From assembly GCA_947625505.1 (NCBI GenBank), contig CANQON010000018.1, forward strand, positions 1-32,985: a DNA stretch of 32,985 nt. Direction: 5' to 3'. Both the position numbers and the translations under genes were made by a program. Below the pieces are notes generated by a model. That model saw nothing but the letters and a program-made list of their open reading frames with translations. It was not told where the DNA came from and did no database searches. Source of the DNA: an uncultured Bacilli bacterium. GTDB taxonomy: Bacteria > Bacillota_I > Bacilli_A > RF39 > UBA660. Shown here piece after piece: positions 8,515 to 14,726 of the stretch (positions within the stretch are counted from its first letter, which is position 1; the number at the start of each line of letters is the position of its first letter).

Positions 8515-10242
8515 ATGATAAAGAATTTTAAATCATATGAAAGATTAAATAGAGAAGGAAGAAAACCAAAAAGAAAAAGGGGTAAATTTAAATTAGCTGT
8601 GTTAATTACAACTGCTGTTTTAACAATCTCTACATTAGCTAGTTGTATGGTTCCTATAAAAAGACATGAGACTAATTATAATTCAAAGCCAGCATATACA
8701 GAGACAATAGTTGAAGAAAAAAGTGACTATGAACAAGCTTTAGATGATTTGTTAAATAATTATGATGAATCCAAAGTAGATGAGTATTATCAATCAATTA
8801 TTAACTCTAAATTACAATTAACAGCAGAACAAAGAAATGCTTTGGTAAGTTCAATTGAATCAGTTGAACCTGAATATGCTTATAGTGATATATATGATGT
8901 TGAGAGTGCATATAATCGTTATCAACAAGTAAATATATATGATAGTGAAGTAGATAATGTCTTGGCTAATCGACACCTAGATTTAGATAAAATAGTTAAT
9001 ATAGTTAAAGCTAATAATGCTAAATATAAGGCTGATAATTTTGTTTTTTACCAAGAGTTTTCTGATCAAGAAATACGTGATATTCTTACAGTAATAGTTG
9101 ATACTATTAATTATGAATTAGATAATAATACTTTTTCAGCAACCTTAGATGATTTAAGTCAAAATATTGCAAGTTTAAAAATATTTAAATCACCAACCTT
9201 AGATAATGCTGCCGTAACTGATGATAATTGCCTATTAGTATCATTATCATCTATGGAAAGTATGAAGAATATTGCAGATAATGAGAATGCTGATAAAATT
9301 GTATTAGCTCATGAGGCAGAGCATCTTATTCAAAAAATATCTGGTAGAGCTCGTAATGAAATGGGCGTTGAACGTGCTTATGGATATAATCTATCTTTTA
9401 AAGATTTACCAGTAAACTCTTTATATCAAAATTGGTTAATAGAGGGATCTGCTGAAAATTTAGCTTGTAAAATTTATGATAGTGCTCCAACTACATATAA
9501 AACTAAGATAGGATATATAGATACTTTAACATTTTCATTATTACTTAATGAAGATTTTAAACCTTATGATATAGAAAGACTAACACAACAACAATCACTA
9601 GATAAAGTATTCGAAACATTCCATTGTGAAACAGAAGAACAAAAAATGGAATTCTTAAATATGATGGAGGCTATTAATATTATTCAAGAAGAGCCAGAAG
9701 ATTTTATGTCAATTTATGAAAATAAAATATTAGGTCACGAAGCCTCTGATGATGATTTAGCTACTATGAAAGTTGAGCTTAAGAATGGTGTTTGTACGAC
9801 TATAACTAAGTATTTTTATCGTTCTTTAACAGAAAAGTTAGCACGTGAAAATATAAGTGTTAGTGATATTTTTTCATTAATATCTATTTTTGAAGCAGAT
9901 ATGAATGTACATATAACATACGCTAAAGATGGTGCTTATGAAGCAAGAAAAGATTTCTTTGATAATTATTCTAATATTCAAAATAATTTCTTTAGTGAAT
10001 TAGCAAAATCTTTAGGAGTATCATTTGATGATGTATTAGGTGCTTATCAACAATATAATGGCGCTATTGAAGTTAAATTAGATTTATCTTTTGAACCTGC
10101 TGTTTATGATAAAATGGACATTGAATGTCTAAGTAATGAAAAAGATAATTTTGTAAATAAAATATTTAGAAATACAATTAATAATAAAACCGCATCAATA
10201 CAAGAAGTTGGTAAAATAAATCAAAATGTTAATCAAAAATAA
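8515..10242 (+). CDS. Predicted lipoprotein zinc metallopeptidase (gluzincin, peptidase-MA-like)
   Basis: The product (575 aa) starts with a long basic stretch, a hydrophobic helix and the lipobox-like sequence LASC, with Cys44 as the predicted lipidated residue, so it should be anchored on the outer membrane face. The catalytic signature is HEAEH at 266-270, followed about 40 residues later by NWLIEGSAENLA with Glu310. This HExxH...WLxEGxAE arrangement is that of peptidase-MA-like gluzincins, where the later Glu is the third zinc ligand. The rest is mostly helical and unrecognised. The start is the ATG at 8515, five bases after GGAGG. It sits between esaB and the small helical genes, where other T7SS loci would have EssB or EssA, which suggests work on exported substrates or on the wall. 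No membrane-channel similarity is seen. Peptidase activity is inferred from motifs. Confidence 0.65.
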   Translation: MIKNFKSYERLNREGRKPKRKRGKFKLAVLITTAVLTISTLASCMVPIKRHETNYNSKPAYTETIVEEKSDYEQALDDLLNNYDESKVDEYYQSIINSKLQLTAEQRNALVSSIESVEPEYAYSDIYDVESAYNRYQQVNIYDSEVDNVLANRHLDLDKIVNIVKANNAKYKADNFVFYQEFSDQEIRDILTVIVDTINYELDNNTFSATLDDLSQNIASLKIFKSPTLDNAAVTDDNCLLVSLSSMESMKNIADNENADKIVLAHEAEHLIQKISGRARNEMGVERAYGYNLSFKDLPVNSLYQNWLIEGSAENLACKIYDSAPTTYKTKIGYIDTLTFSLLLNEDFKPYDIERLTQQQSLDKVFETFHCETEEQKMEFLNMMEAINIIQEEPEDFMSIYENKILGHEASDDDLATMKVELKNGVCTTITKYFYRSLTEKLARENISVSDIFSLISIFEADMNVHITYAKDGAYEARKDFFDNYSNIQNNFFSELAKSLGVSFDDVLGAYQQYNGAIEVKLDLSFEPAVYDKMDIECLSNEKDNFVNKIFRNTINNKTASIQEVGKINQNVNQK

Positions 10243-10250
10243 TTAAATAC

Positions 10251-10279
10251 TTGATAATTATAAAAAAAAATGATAGAAT
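10251..10279 (+). promoter_or_regulatory. Promoter of the small helical (WXG-like) gene cluster
   Basis: TTGATA at 10251-10256, a 17-nt spacer and TAGAAT at 10274-10279. A second TATAAT at 10290-10295 lacks a good -35 box and is an alternative. Confidence 0.5.
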
Positions 10280-10335
10280 TTGAATAGGATATAATATTGG
10301 CAAGGCAATTGCAGTAAGTTATGAAGGAGTCTACT

Positions 10336-10686
10336 ATGAAGCAATCAGATGTTATCGGAATAAATGAAGAAAAACTTGACCAACTAATCATTGAGATTGG
10401 CGATGCAGCTGATCGCATTAACAATAAATTTAATTTATTGGAAAGATTAGTTGCAGATACTTCATCATTCTTTGAATGTGAAGTAGGAGACAGATATAGA
10501 AATAACTTCAATTTAACTAAAGCCAATTTCGCCATTGTTAATAAAAATATCTTAGCAATGTCTTCTGAGTTAGTGAAAGCTAAAATGCGTCTTTATAAGT
10601 TAGAAGATAACGTTAAAGTACAGTTTTCCAAACAAGGAGACAGCATTATATCTAATTCCTTACAGAGGTATGATAGGGATAAATAA
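10336..10686 (+). CDS. Small helical WXG100-like protein without a WxG motif
   Basis: The product (116 aa) is predicted helical throughout. A central break at SFFECEVGDRYRNNF takes the place where WXG100 proteins have their WxG turn. The C-terminal half holds YKLED, which matches the YxxxD/E export signal of T7SS substrates. The start is the ATG at 10336 with AAGGAG seven bases upstream; the ATG at 10321 precedes that SD. It opens the cluster of small genes, and the next gene, with a true WxG, follows 15 nt later. A heterodimer in which this protein supplies the YxxxD signal is plausible. No precise family is recognised. Confidence 0.6.
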   Translation: MKQSDVIGINEEKLDQLIIEIGDAADRINNKFNLLERLVADTSSFFECEVGDRYRNNFNLTKANFAIVNKNILAMSSELVKAKMRLYKLEDNVKVQFSKQGDSIISNSLQRYDRDK

Positions 10687-10701
10687 TATTGGAGGTGTAT
10701 T

Positions 10702-11034
10702 ATGGGTGGATTAGGTATAGATGAGATCACAATTGGATACTCATCAACAGGTGCAGCTAAGTATGTAGATGAATTAAATACTGCTGCAATCGTCGAGACA
10801 GAAAGCATAATTACTAGTGGAGTAACTAATGTTACTAATGCACTACAAGCTGGATGGCAAGGTGATGCTTGCGAATCATATTTAAAGAAATATAGAGAAG
10901 CAGCAGAACAATTAAAAGAAAAATTAAAGGAAATGCAAGAAGTATTCCAAGCAACAATGGCAGCACAAGAAGAAACATATCATAGTGAAGATGAAAGTAT
11001 GTCAGAAGATATTTCTGCTACTAATATATTCTAG
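10702..11034 (+). CDS. WXG100-family protein (GWQG)
   Basis: The product (110 aa) is a helical hairpin with the hallmark GWQGDACESY turn near the middle, followed by a long charged helix. The acidic tail contains YHSED, a YxxxD match. WXG100 proteins are folded helical dimers exported by T7SS through EssC. A strong SD (GGAGG at 10691-10695, six bases before the ATG) suggests high expression. It lies between two other small helical genes with gaps of about 15 nt, so it is probably co-transcribed and may pair with one of them. The WxG motif and its position make the family assignment solid; its partner is not known. Confidence 0.85.
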   Translation: MGGLGIDEITIGYSSTGAAKYVDELNTAAIVETESIITSGVTNVTNALQAGWQGDACESYLKKYREAAEQLKEKLKEMQEVFQATMAAQEETYHSEDESMSEDISATNIF

Positions 11035-11049
11035 GAGGAGTGAGAAAAT

Positions 11050-11526
11050 ATGGCAACAATTAAATCAGAATTTAGTCAATTCGTTTCAGGTGTATCTTCA
11101 TTTGTTGGAGACGCAAAAGATAGAATTACTAACTTATTTAAGGGAATCGTTAACCAAGCATCAGCTGCTATTGGATCTTTAATTCCAGGTAGTGTTATTG
11201 GTATTAACGTAAATAAAGTACCAGAAATGGTAAGTACAATTGAAGCTGAAGTAAAAGCTATCGATGATCATCTTGATCAAGTTAATCAAGAAGCAGATCC
11301 AGCTCAAGCATTTGCTGATCCTGAAATGCAAGAAGCTTGTAGAGCTTATATCAGTGGTGTAATGGAGGCTTGTAAAGCTTATACTTCACAAATGCTAAAA
11401 TTAGCTGATAAATTAGTAGAAGTAAAAGAATATTATGAAGCTAACCAAGCAAAACAAACTTCAACATTACGTCAAGCTGGCGTAGAAGCTTCATCATCTG
11501 TTGATGCTTATACAAGACAAAAATAA
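11050..11526 (+). CDS. Helical T7SS-cluster protein, probable ESAT-6-like substrate
   Basis: The product (158 aa) has an N-terminal amphipathic region (SQFVSGVSSFVGDAKDR), a glycine- and proline-containing hydrophobic stretch (IGSLIPGSVIGINV), then two long helices rich in Ala, Glu and Gln. There is no WxG, and no clean YxxxD/E match was found (YYEAN is near). The hydrophobic N-terminal part is unusual for a plain WXG100 protein and could be a membrane-active or chaperone-binding segment. GGAGGAG precedes the ATG and overlaps the stop of the previous gene. Position and helical content argue for a T7SS substrate or substrate chaperone. I do not recognise the family. Confidence 0.5.
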   Translation: MATIKSEFSQFVSGVSSFVGDAKDRITNLFKGIVNQASAAIGSLIPGSVIGINVNKVPEMVSTIEAEVKAIDDHLDQVNQEADPAQAFADPEMQEACRAYISGVMEACKAYTSQMLKLADKLVEVKEYYEANQAKQTSTLRQAGVEASSSVDAYTRQK

Positions 11527-11546
11527 TTTGTTAGGAGTGATTATTA

Positions 11547-11873
11547 ATGGCCAATTTAAATGCTTTGTATCGTGAACTTAGGCAATATCGTGGATTATTA
11601 GACGATGTCTCTGCTTCTAAAAGGCTTTTAGATCGAGCTGTAGATTCATCTGAAGGTGTTAATAAATTAGGCGTTTATTTTTCCATTGATAATACCCCTG
11701 CTGATTATAGTAAATTACGTACAGGGCATGATACTTTAGTTCATGATCGAGATGTTGTTGTTTCTCAAATAATCCCAGGTATTAATAGTAAAATAAGATC
11801 TATTGAAAGAGCTATTGAGGATGAGGAGAGACGTCAAAGAGAAGAGCAAGAGAGATTGCTAGCGGAAAGTTAA
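11547..11873 (+). CDS. Small coiled-coil protein of the T7SS cluster
   Basis: The product (108 aa) is charged and helical. It has an N-terminal helix (LNALYRELRQYRGLLDDV), a short non-helical centre around GVYFSIDNTPADY, a second helix, and a highly charged end (EDEERRQREEQERLL). Size and position recall the small DUF5082-like partners encoded beside T7SS substrates, but there is no WxG and the match is not firm. AGGAG lies nine bases before the ATG. A hairpin with a T-tract follows the stop, so this gene ends the first sub-cluster or is followed by attenuated readthrough. Confidence 0.5.
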   Translation: MANLNALYRELRQYRGLLDDVSASKRLLDRAVDSSEGVNKLGVYFSIDNTPADYSKLRTGHDTLVHDRDVVVSQIIPGINSKIRSIERAIEDEERRQREEQERLLAES

Positions 11874-11877
11874 AAGA

Positions 11878-11907
11878 TTTTTAGTTAGTAATAACTAAAA
11901 ATTTTTT
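11878..11907 (+). terminator. Hairpin terminator or attenuator inside the small-gene cluster
   Basis: A perfect 10-bp stem (11878-11887 with 11892-11901), a 4-nt loop and six T residues. The next gene starts only 14 nt later with no promoter visible between them, so partial readthrough is likely. Confidence 0.65.
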
Positions 11908-11921
11908 GTAAAGAGGTAAAT

Positions 11922-12212
11922 ATGGCAGAAATAAAAGTAGATACAGTTAAAATGCGTGAGTGTGGTAATGACATTATGCAAATTTCTAATGAAATTGGTT
12001 CAGAATTAGATAACCTTTTTGAGAGATTAACTAATATGCCAACAAAAACATTTGAGTGGACAGGATCAGCTGCACAAGCTTTTGCTACAAGAGCAAAATA
12101 TGAAAAAATACAATATGTAGAATTAAAAAATAGTTTATATCAATATGGGAAGTATTTAGTAGAGCAAGCTAATCGACTTGATAGTCGTATTATAAAATTA
12201 AAGGATGTATAA
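11922..12212 (+). CDS. WXG100-family protein (EWTG)
   Basis: The product (96 aa) has canonical WXG100 size and layout. A first helix holds CGNDIMQISNEIGSELDNLF, the turn is FEWTGSAAQAF, and a second helix runs to KLKDV. Such proteins are small T7SS substrates and often act as partners for larger ones. It has an AGAGG-type SD. Its stop shares a base with the start of the next gene (TAATG), which implies translational coupling and a stoichiometric partner. No clear YxxxD/E is present at its C-terminus, so an export signal might come from a partner. Confidence 0.85.
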   Translation: MAEIKVDTVKMRECGNDIMQISNEIGSELDNLFERLTNMPTKTFEWTGSAAQAFATRAKYEKIQYVELKNSLYQYGKYLVEQANRLDSRIIKLKDV

Positions 12213-12520
12213 TGGCTACTTTAGAACATCGTAGTTCATCTATAAATACCCAAATTATTCCCAAAATTGATGCTACTATTAGTAATTTAAATTCAGTAAT
12301 TAGACAAAATAATTCTATAAGTATTCCTAGTGGATTCAATTATGCAACTAGTCTTCGTCAATATATGAATGATGTTGAAGAGGTTAGAAATAGCTACTCT
12401 CATATTAAAGATTATTTATTAACTGCCAATAAATCATTAGACTCTGATATTGAAGAAATGAGTAATGATTTATTACAAATGAAAAAAGTTGAAGTTAAAA
12501 CTAGAGTTCAAGCTCTATAG
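12212..12520 (+). CDS. Small helical partner protein coupled to the WXG100 gene
   Basis: The product (102 aa) is helical, with a central turn around ISIPSGFNYATSL where a WxG would normally lie. It overlaps the previous WXG100 gene by one base, so the two are translated together and may form a heterodimer. YMNDVEE resembles but does not exactly match the YxxxD/E export signal. The last codons and the TAG stop lie within the stem of the following terminator. No named family is recognised, and the assignment rests on size, helical content and coupling. Confidence 0.55.
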   Translation: MATLEHRSSSINTQIIPKIDATISNLNSVIRQNNSISIPSGFNYATSLRQYMNDVEEVRNSYSHIKDYLLTANKSLDSDIEEMSNDLLQMKKVEVKTRVQAL

Positions 12521-12536
12521 TTTAACTTCTTTTTTT
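12491..12536 (+). terminator. Terminator overlapping the end of the small-gene cluster
   Basis: A long imperfect stem (12491-12506 with 12513-12529) contains the TAG stop on its 3' arm and is followed by seven T residues. It separates the small-gene cluster from the DUF4176 pair. Confidence 0.75.
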
Positions 12537-12545
12537 ATATTTCAG

Positions 12546-12574
12546 TTGCATTTTTCATATTTTTTAGATATAAT
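12546..12574 (+). promoter_or_regulatory. Promoter of the DUF4176/FDENGVV gene pair
   Basis: TTGCAT at 12546-12551, a 17-nt spacer and TATAAT at 12569-12574. It gives the repeat-protein pair its own transcription unit. Confidence 0.75.
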
Positions 12575-12602
12575 TTTATATAGAGTATATGGAGTAGATG
12601 AT

Positions 12603-13139
12603 ATGAAGGAGAAATTTTTACCTATAGGTACTGTATGTACGATAAAAGGAAATAATCAGAAAGTTATGATTACAGGTTATCTTTCAATAGAATATAGTGA
12701 AAAGATTAAACTTTGTGATTATAGTGGATGTAACTATCCTGAAGGTTTAATGGTTCGAAATAGTATATGTTCATTTAATCATCAAGACATAATTAGTATT
12801 GATCATTTAGGTTATGAATCTGATGAATATAGTCGATTTAATAAAACTCTATTAAGTCAACAAGTTGATAATGTTAAACTAAATACTGATAGTTTATTTA
12901 GTAATATGGAATTTGATGAAAATGGTGTTGTAACATTTGCTAGTGAACAAAAAGTTGAAGAACCTAAACATGAAGTCGAAAGTGTTAATAATCCTTTTAT
13001 AACATCTATACATGTTGAGGAGTCACCTAAAGAAGATACATCATCTTGGCCAATTTTTGAAAAGTTAGAATTTGATGAAAATGGCGTTGTTATTGGGGAA
13101 AAAATAACAAAAAAGAATAAAGAAGAGGTGGAAGAATGA
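12603..13139 (+). CDS. DUF4176-type protein with two FDENGVV motifs
   Basis: The product (178 aa) begins with a DUF4176-like domain: FLPIGTVCTIKG, KVMITGYL, then YSGCNYPEGLM and a hydrophobic strand ending in DHLGYES. DUF4176 proteins are small and of unknown function, and are often encoded with T7SS genes. The tail after residue ~95 looks disordered and acidic and contains FDENGVV twice (104-110 and 157-163). It has no signal peptide or membrane segment. The start is the ATG at 12603 with GGAG eight bases upstream; the upstream in-frame ATG at 12489 lies before the promoter. The stop overlaps the next gene (ATGA). The shared tail motif ties the two proteins together. Role unknown. Confidence 0.7.
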   Translation: MKEKFLPIGTVCTIKGNNQKVMITGYLSIEYSEKIKLCDYSGCNYPEGLMVRNSICSFNHQDIISIDHLGYESDEYSRFNKTLLSQQVDNVKLNTDSLFSNMEFDENGVVTFASEQKVEEPKHEVESVNNPFITSIHVEESPKEDTSSWPIFEKLEFDENGVVIGEKITKKNKEEVEE

Positions 13140-14041
13140 ATAGATATTTACCAATAGGTACTGTATGTGATTTAAATAATGATGATAACAAATATATGAT
13201 AGTTGGGTATAAAAAGAATGGAAATGATTATGAAGCATTACCTTTTCCAGCTGGTAGTACTGATAATGCCCAAAATAAGTACTTCAATCAAAGTGATGTT
13301 AAAGAAATTTATACTCTAGGATATAAAGATAGTGTTTCTATAGCATATACAAATGGATTAGAAACTGAAAAAAATGATTTATCTAATTTAGTATTTGATG
13401 AAAATGGTATTGTTATCGCTGATGGAGCTGCTAAAGTTGCTCAAGCACAGACAGAAACAACAACAGGCTTACAATTTGATGAGAATGGTGTAGTAATTGC
13501 TGAAGGAACAGAAGCTCCACAAGCCCAAGCAGCAACACAAACAGGCTTACAATTCGATGAGAATGGCGTAGTAATAGCTGAAGGAACAGAAGCTCCACAA
13601 ACCCAAGCAGCAACACAAACAGGCTTACAATTCGATGAGAATGGCGTAGTAATTGCTGAAGGAACAGAACTTCCACAAGTCCAAGCAGAAGGAGCAACAG
13701 GCCTACAATTCGATGAAAACGGAGTAGTAATCGCTGAAGGAACAGAAGCTCCAAAATCCCAAACAGAAGAAGCAACAGGCCTACAATTTGATGAAAATGG
13801 AGTAGTAATTGCTGAAGGAACACCAACTGAAGAAAAGCCAGCAGCTGAAACATTATCAGGTTTACGTTTTGATGAAAATGGTGTTGTAATTGCTGAGGGT
13901 GATGTTGAACCAGTAGCGCCATTAGCAGGCTTACAATTTGATGAAAACGGAGTAGTAGTAGCTGAAGGTGAAGTAGAAAATACTAACGATAACTTATCTA
14001 ATTTAAAATTTGATGAGAATGGCGTTGTAGTAGCTGAATAA
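13136..14041 (+). CDS. DUF4176-like protein with nine FDENGVV tandem repeats
   Basis: The product (301 aa) opens with a divergent DUF4176-like domain (YLPIGTVCDL, KYMIVGYK, LPFPAG, IYTLGYKDS). From residue 85 to the end it is a repeat array: nine units of L-x-FDEN-G-(V/I)-V-(I/V)-A-(E/D), separated by Ala/Gln/Thr/Glu-rich linkers. Five units in the middle are about 26 residues each. The last copy ends at the stop codon. No signal peptide, membrane segment or Cys-rich region is present. The array is acidic and may be a string of short binding motifs or small beta units. The gene overlaps the previous one by four bases. Nothing in the sequence shows where the protein acts; T7SS linkage is by position and by the DUF4176-like head. 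Confidence 0.7.
   Translation: MNRYLPIGTVCDLNNDDNKYMIVGYKKNGNDYEALPFPAGSTDNAQNKYFNQSDVKEIYTLGYKDSVSIAYTNGLETEKNDLSNLVFDENGIVIADGAAKVAQAQTETTTGLQFDENGVVIAEGTEAPQAQAATQTGLQFDENGVVIAEGTEAPQTQAATQTGLQFDENGVVIAEGTELPQVQAEGATGLQFDENGVVIAEGTEAPKSQTEEATGLQFDENGVVIAEGTPTEEKPAAETLSGLRFDENGVVIAEGDVEPVAPLAGLQFDENGVVVAEGEVENTNDNLSNLKFDENGVVVAE
13388..14038 (+). repeat. In-frame tandem repeat array encoding LxFDENGVVIAEG units
   Basis: Nine units begin at 13388, 13469, 13547, 13625, 13703, 13781, 13862, 13931 and 14003. Four consecutive units are exactly 78 bp; the others are 69-81 bp, and the last is cut short at the stop. The DNA differs between units largely at synonymous sites within the motif, while the encoded FDENGVV core is almost invariant (one FDENGIV). 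Confidence 0.9.
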
Positions 14042-14064
14042 AGGTAAGTTATTTACCTTTTTTT
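14040..14064 (+). terminator. Terminator after the repeat protein gene
   Basis: An 8-bp perfect stem (14040-14047 with 14053-14060), a 5-nt loop and a run of T residues. It begins within the stop codon. Confidence 0.75.
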
Positions 14065-14078
14065 AATAGGAGGTTTAT

Positions 14079-14516
14079 ATGAAAATTGGAATAGCAAATG
14101 ATCATCATGGAGTAGAAATAAATAAAGAATTGACAAATTATTTAAAAAGTATAGGTTATGATGTGTATAACTATGGACCTGAAACAACAGAATCTGTTGA
14201 TTATCCAATATATGCTTTTAAATTAGCTGAAGCTGTTGCGCATAAAGAACTTGATTTTGGTATAGTTATTTGTAATACAGGTATTGGAGTTAGTATTGCT
14301 TGTAATAAAGTAAAAGGAATTAGATGTGCAAAAGTTAATGATGAATGGGAAGCTAAAATGACTAGATTAGATAATGATGCTAATGTCTTAGCTATGGGAT
14401 CTAGATTATCACTAAAAGAAATGAAGAATATAATGAATGTCTTTTTTACGACAGAACCTTCTAACGAAGAAAGACATGTTCGTCGTAGAAAAATGTTAGA
14501 TGATTATAATGGGTAA
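14079..14516 (+). CDS. rpiB: RpiB/LacAB-family sugar-phosphate isomerase (divergent active site)
   Basis: The product (145 aa) has full RpiB length and layout: MKIGIANDHHG at the start, DYPIYA near 41, CNTGIGVSIACNK with the catalytic Cys65, NDANVLAMGSR near 99, and HVRRRK near the end. RpiB interconverts ribose 5-phosphate and ribulose 5-phosphate in the cytosol. Two changes stand out against E. coli RpiB: CNTG replaces CGTG, and Asp98 stands where the ring-opening His99 is expected (TRLDNDANVL versus SRQHNDTNVL). The substrate may therefore differ from ribose 5-phosphate. A perfect AGGAGG (14068-14073) precedes the ATG. The DUF1146 gene overlaps its 3' end. Family is certain; substrate is not. 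Confidence 0.85.
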   Translation: MKIGIANDHHGVEINKELTNYLKSIGYDVYNYGPETTESVDYPIYAFKLAEAVAHKELDFGIVICNTGIGVSIACNKVKGIRCAKVNDEWEAKMTRLDNDANVLAMGSRLSLKEMKNIMNVFFTTEPSNEERHVRRRKMLDDYNG

Positions 14517-14703
14517 GATAGCTTTATATTTAATAGTAGTTCCATTTGTCATATGGACATTAGAAGCATTAAGAATTGATTTTTTATTCAAAAAAGGTAG
14601 AGTTATAAAAATAAAACTATTTTATGTGTTTCTATCTTTAGCTTTTTCTTATTTAATAGTAAACTGTTTATATGATTTTGCATATTATTTTAATAATTTT
14701 TAA
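14509..14703 (+). CDS. DUF1146 (YwzB-like) small membrane protein
   Basis: The product (64 aa) has two hydrophobic segments flanking WTLEALRIDFLFKKGR, which matches the DUF1146/YwzB pattern (a helix, an (A/S)-L-(Q/E)-A-(I/L)-R-(I/F)-D motif, a basic loop, and a second helix). Function is unknown; in Bacillus this gene lies near spoIID, spoIIQ and mbl, as here. It overlaps the end of rpiB by a few bases. Two ATGs are possible (14500 and 14509) and neither has a clear SD, so translation is probably coupled to rpiB. I chose 14509 because it begins directly at the first hydrophobic segment. Confidence 0.65.
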   Translation: MGKIALYLIVVPFVIWTLEALRIDFLFKKGRVIKIKLFYVFLSLAFSYLIVNCLYDFAYYFNNF

Positions 14704-14726
14704 GTAGTAGGATTATAGGAGGAACT

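Noticed and set aside
10985-11182. Plus-strand 65-aa frame overlapping two WXG-like genes
   Set aside because: It is out of frame with both well-supported genes and has no SD of its own.
13431-13922. Minus-strand 163-aa open frame opposite the repeats
   Set aside because: It is a by-product of the repetitive plus-strand gene, has no SD, and its Leu/His-rich repeats only mirror the FDENGVV units.
13388-14038. CRISPR-like periodic repeats
   Set aside because: Units are in-frame coding repeats of 69-81 bp with no unique spacers and no cas genes.
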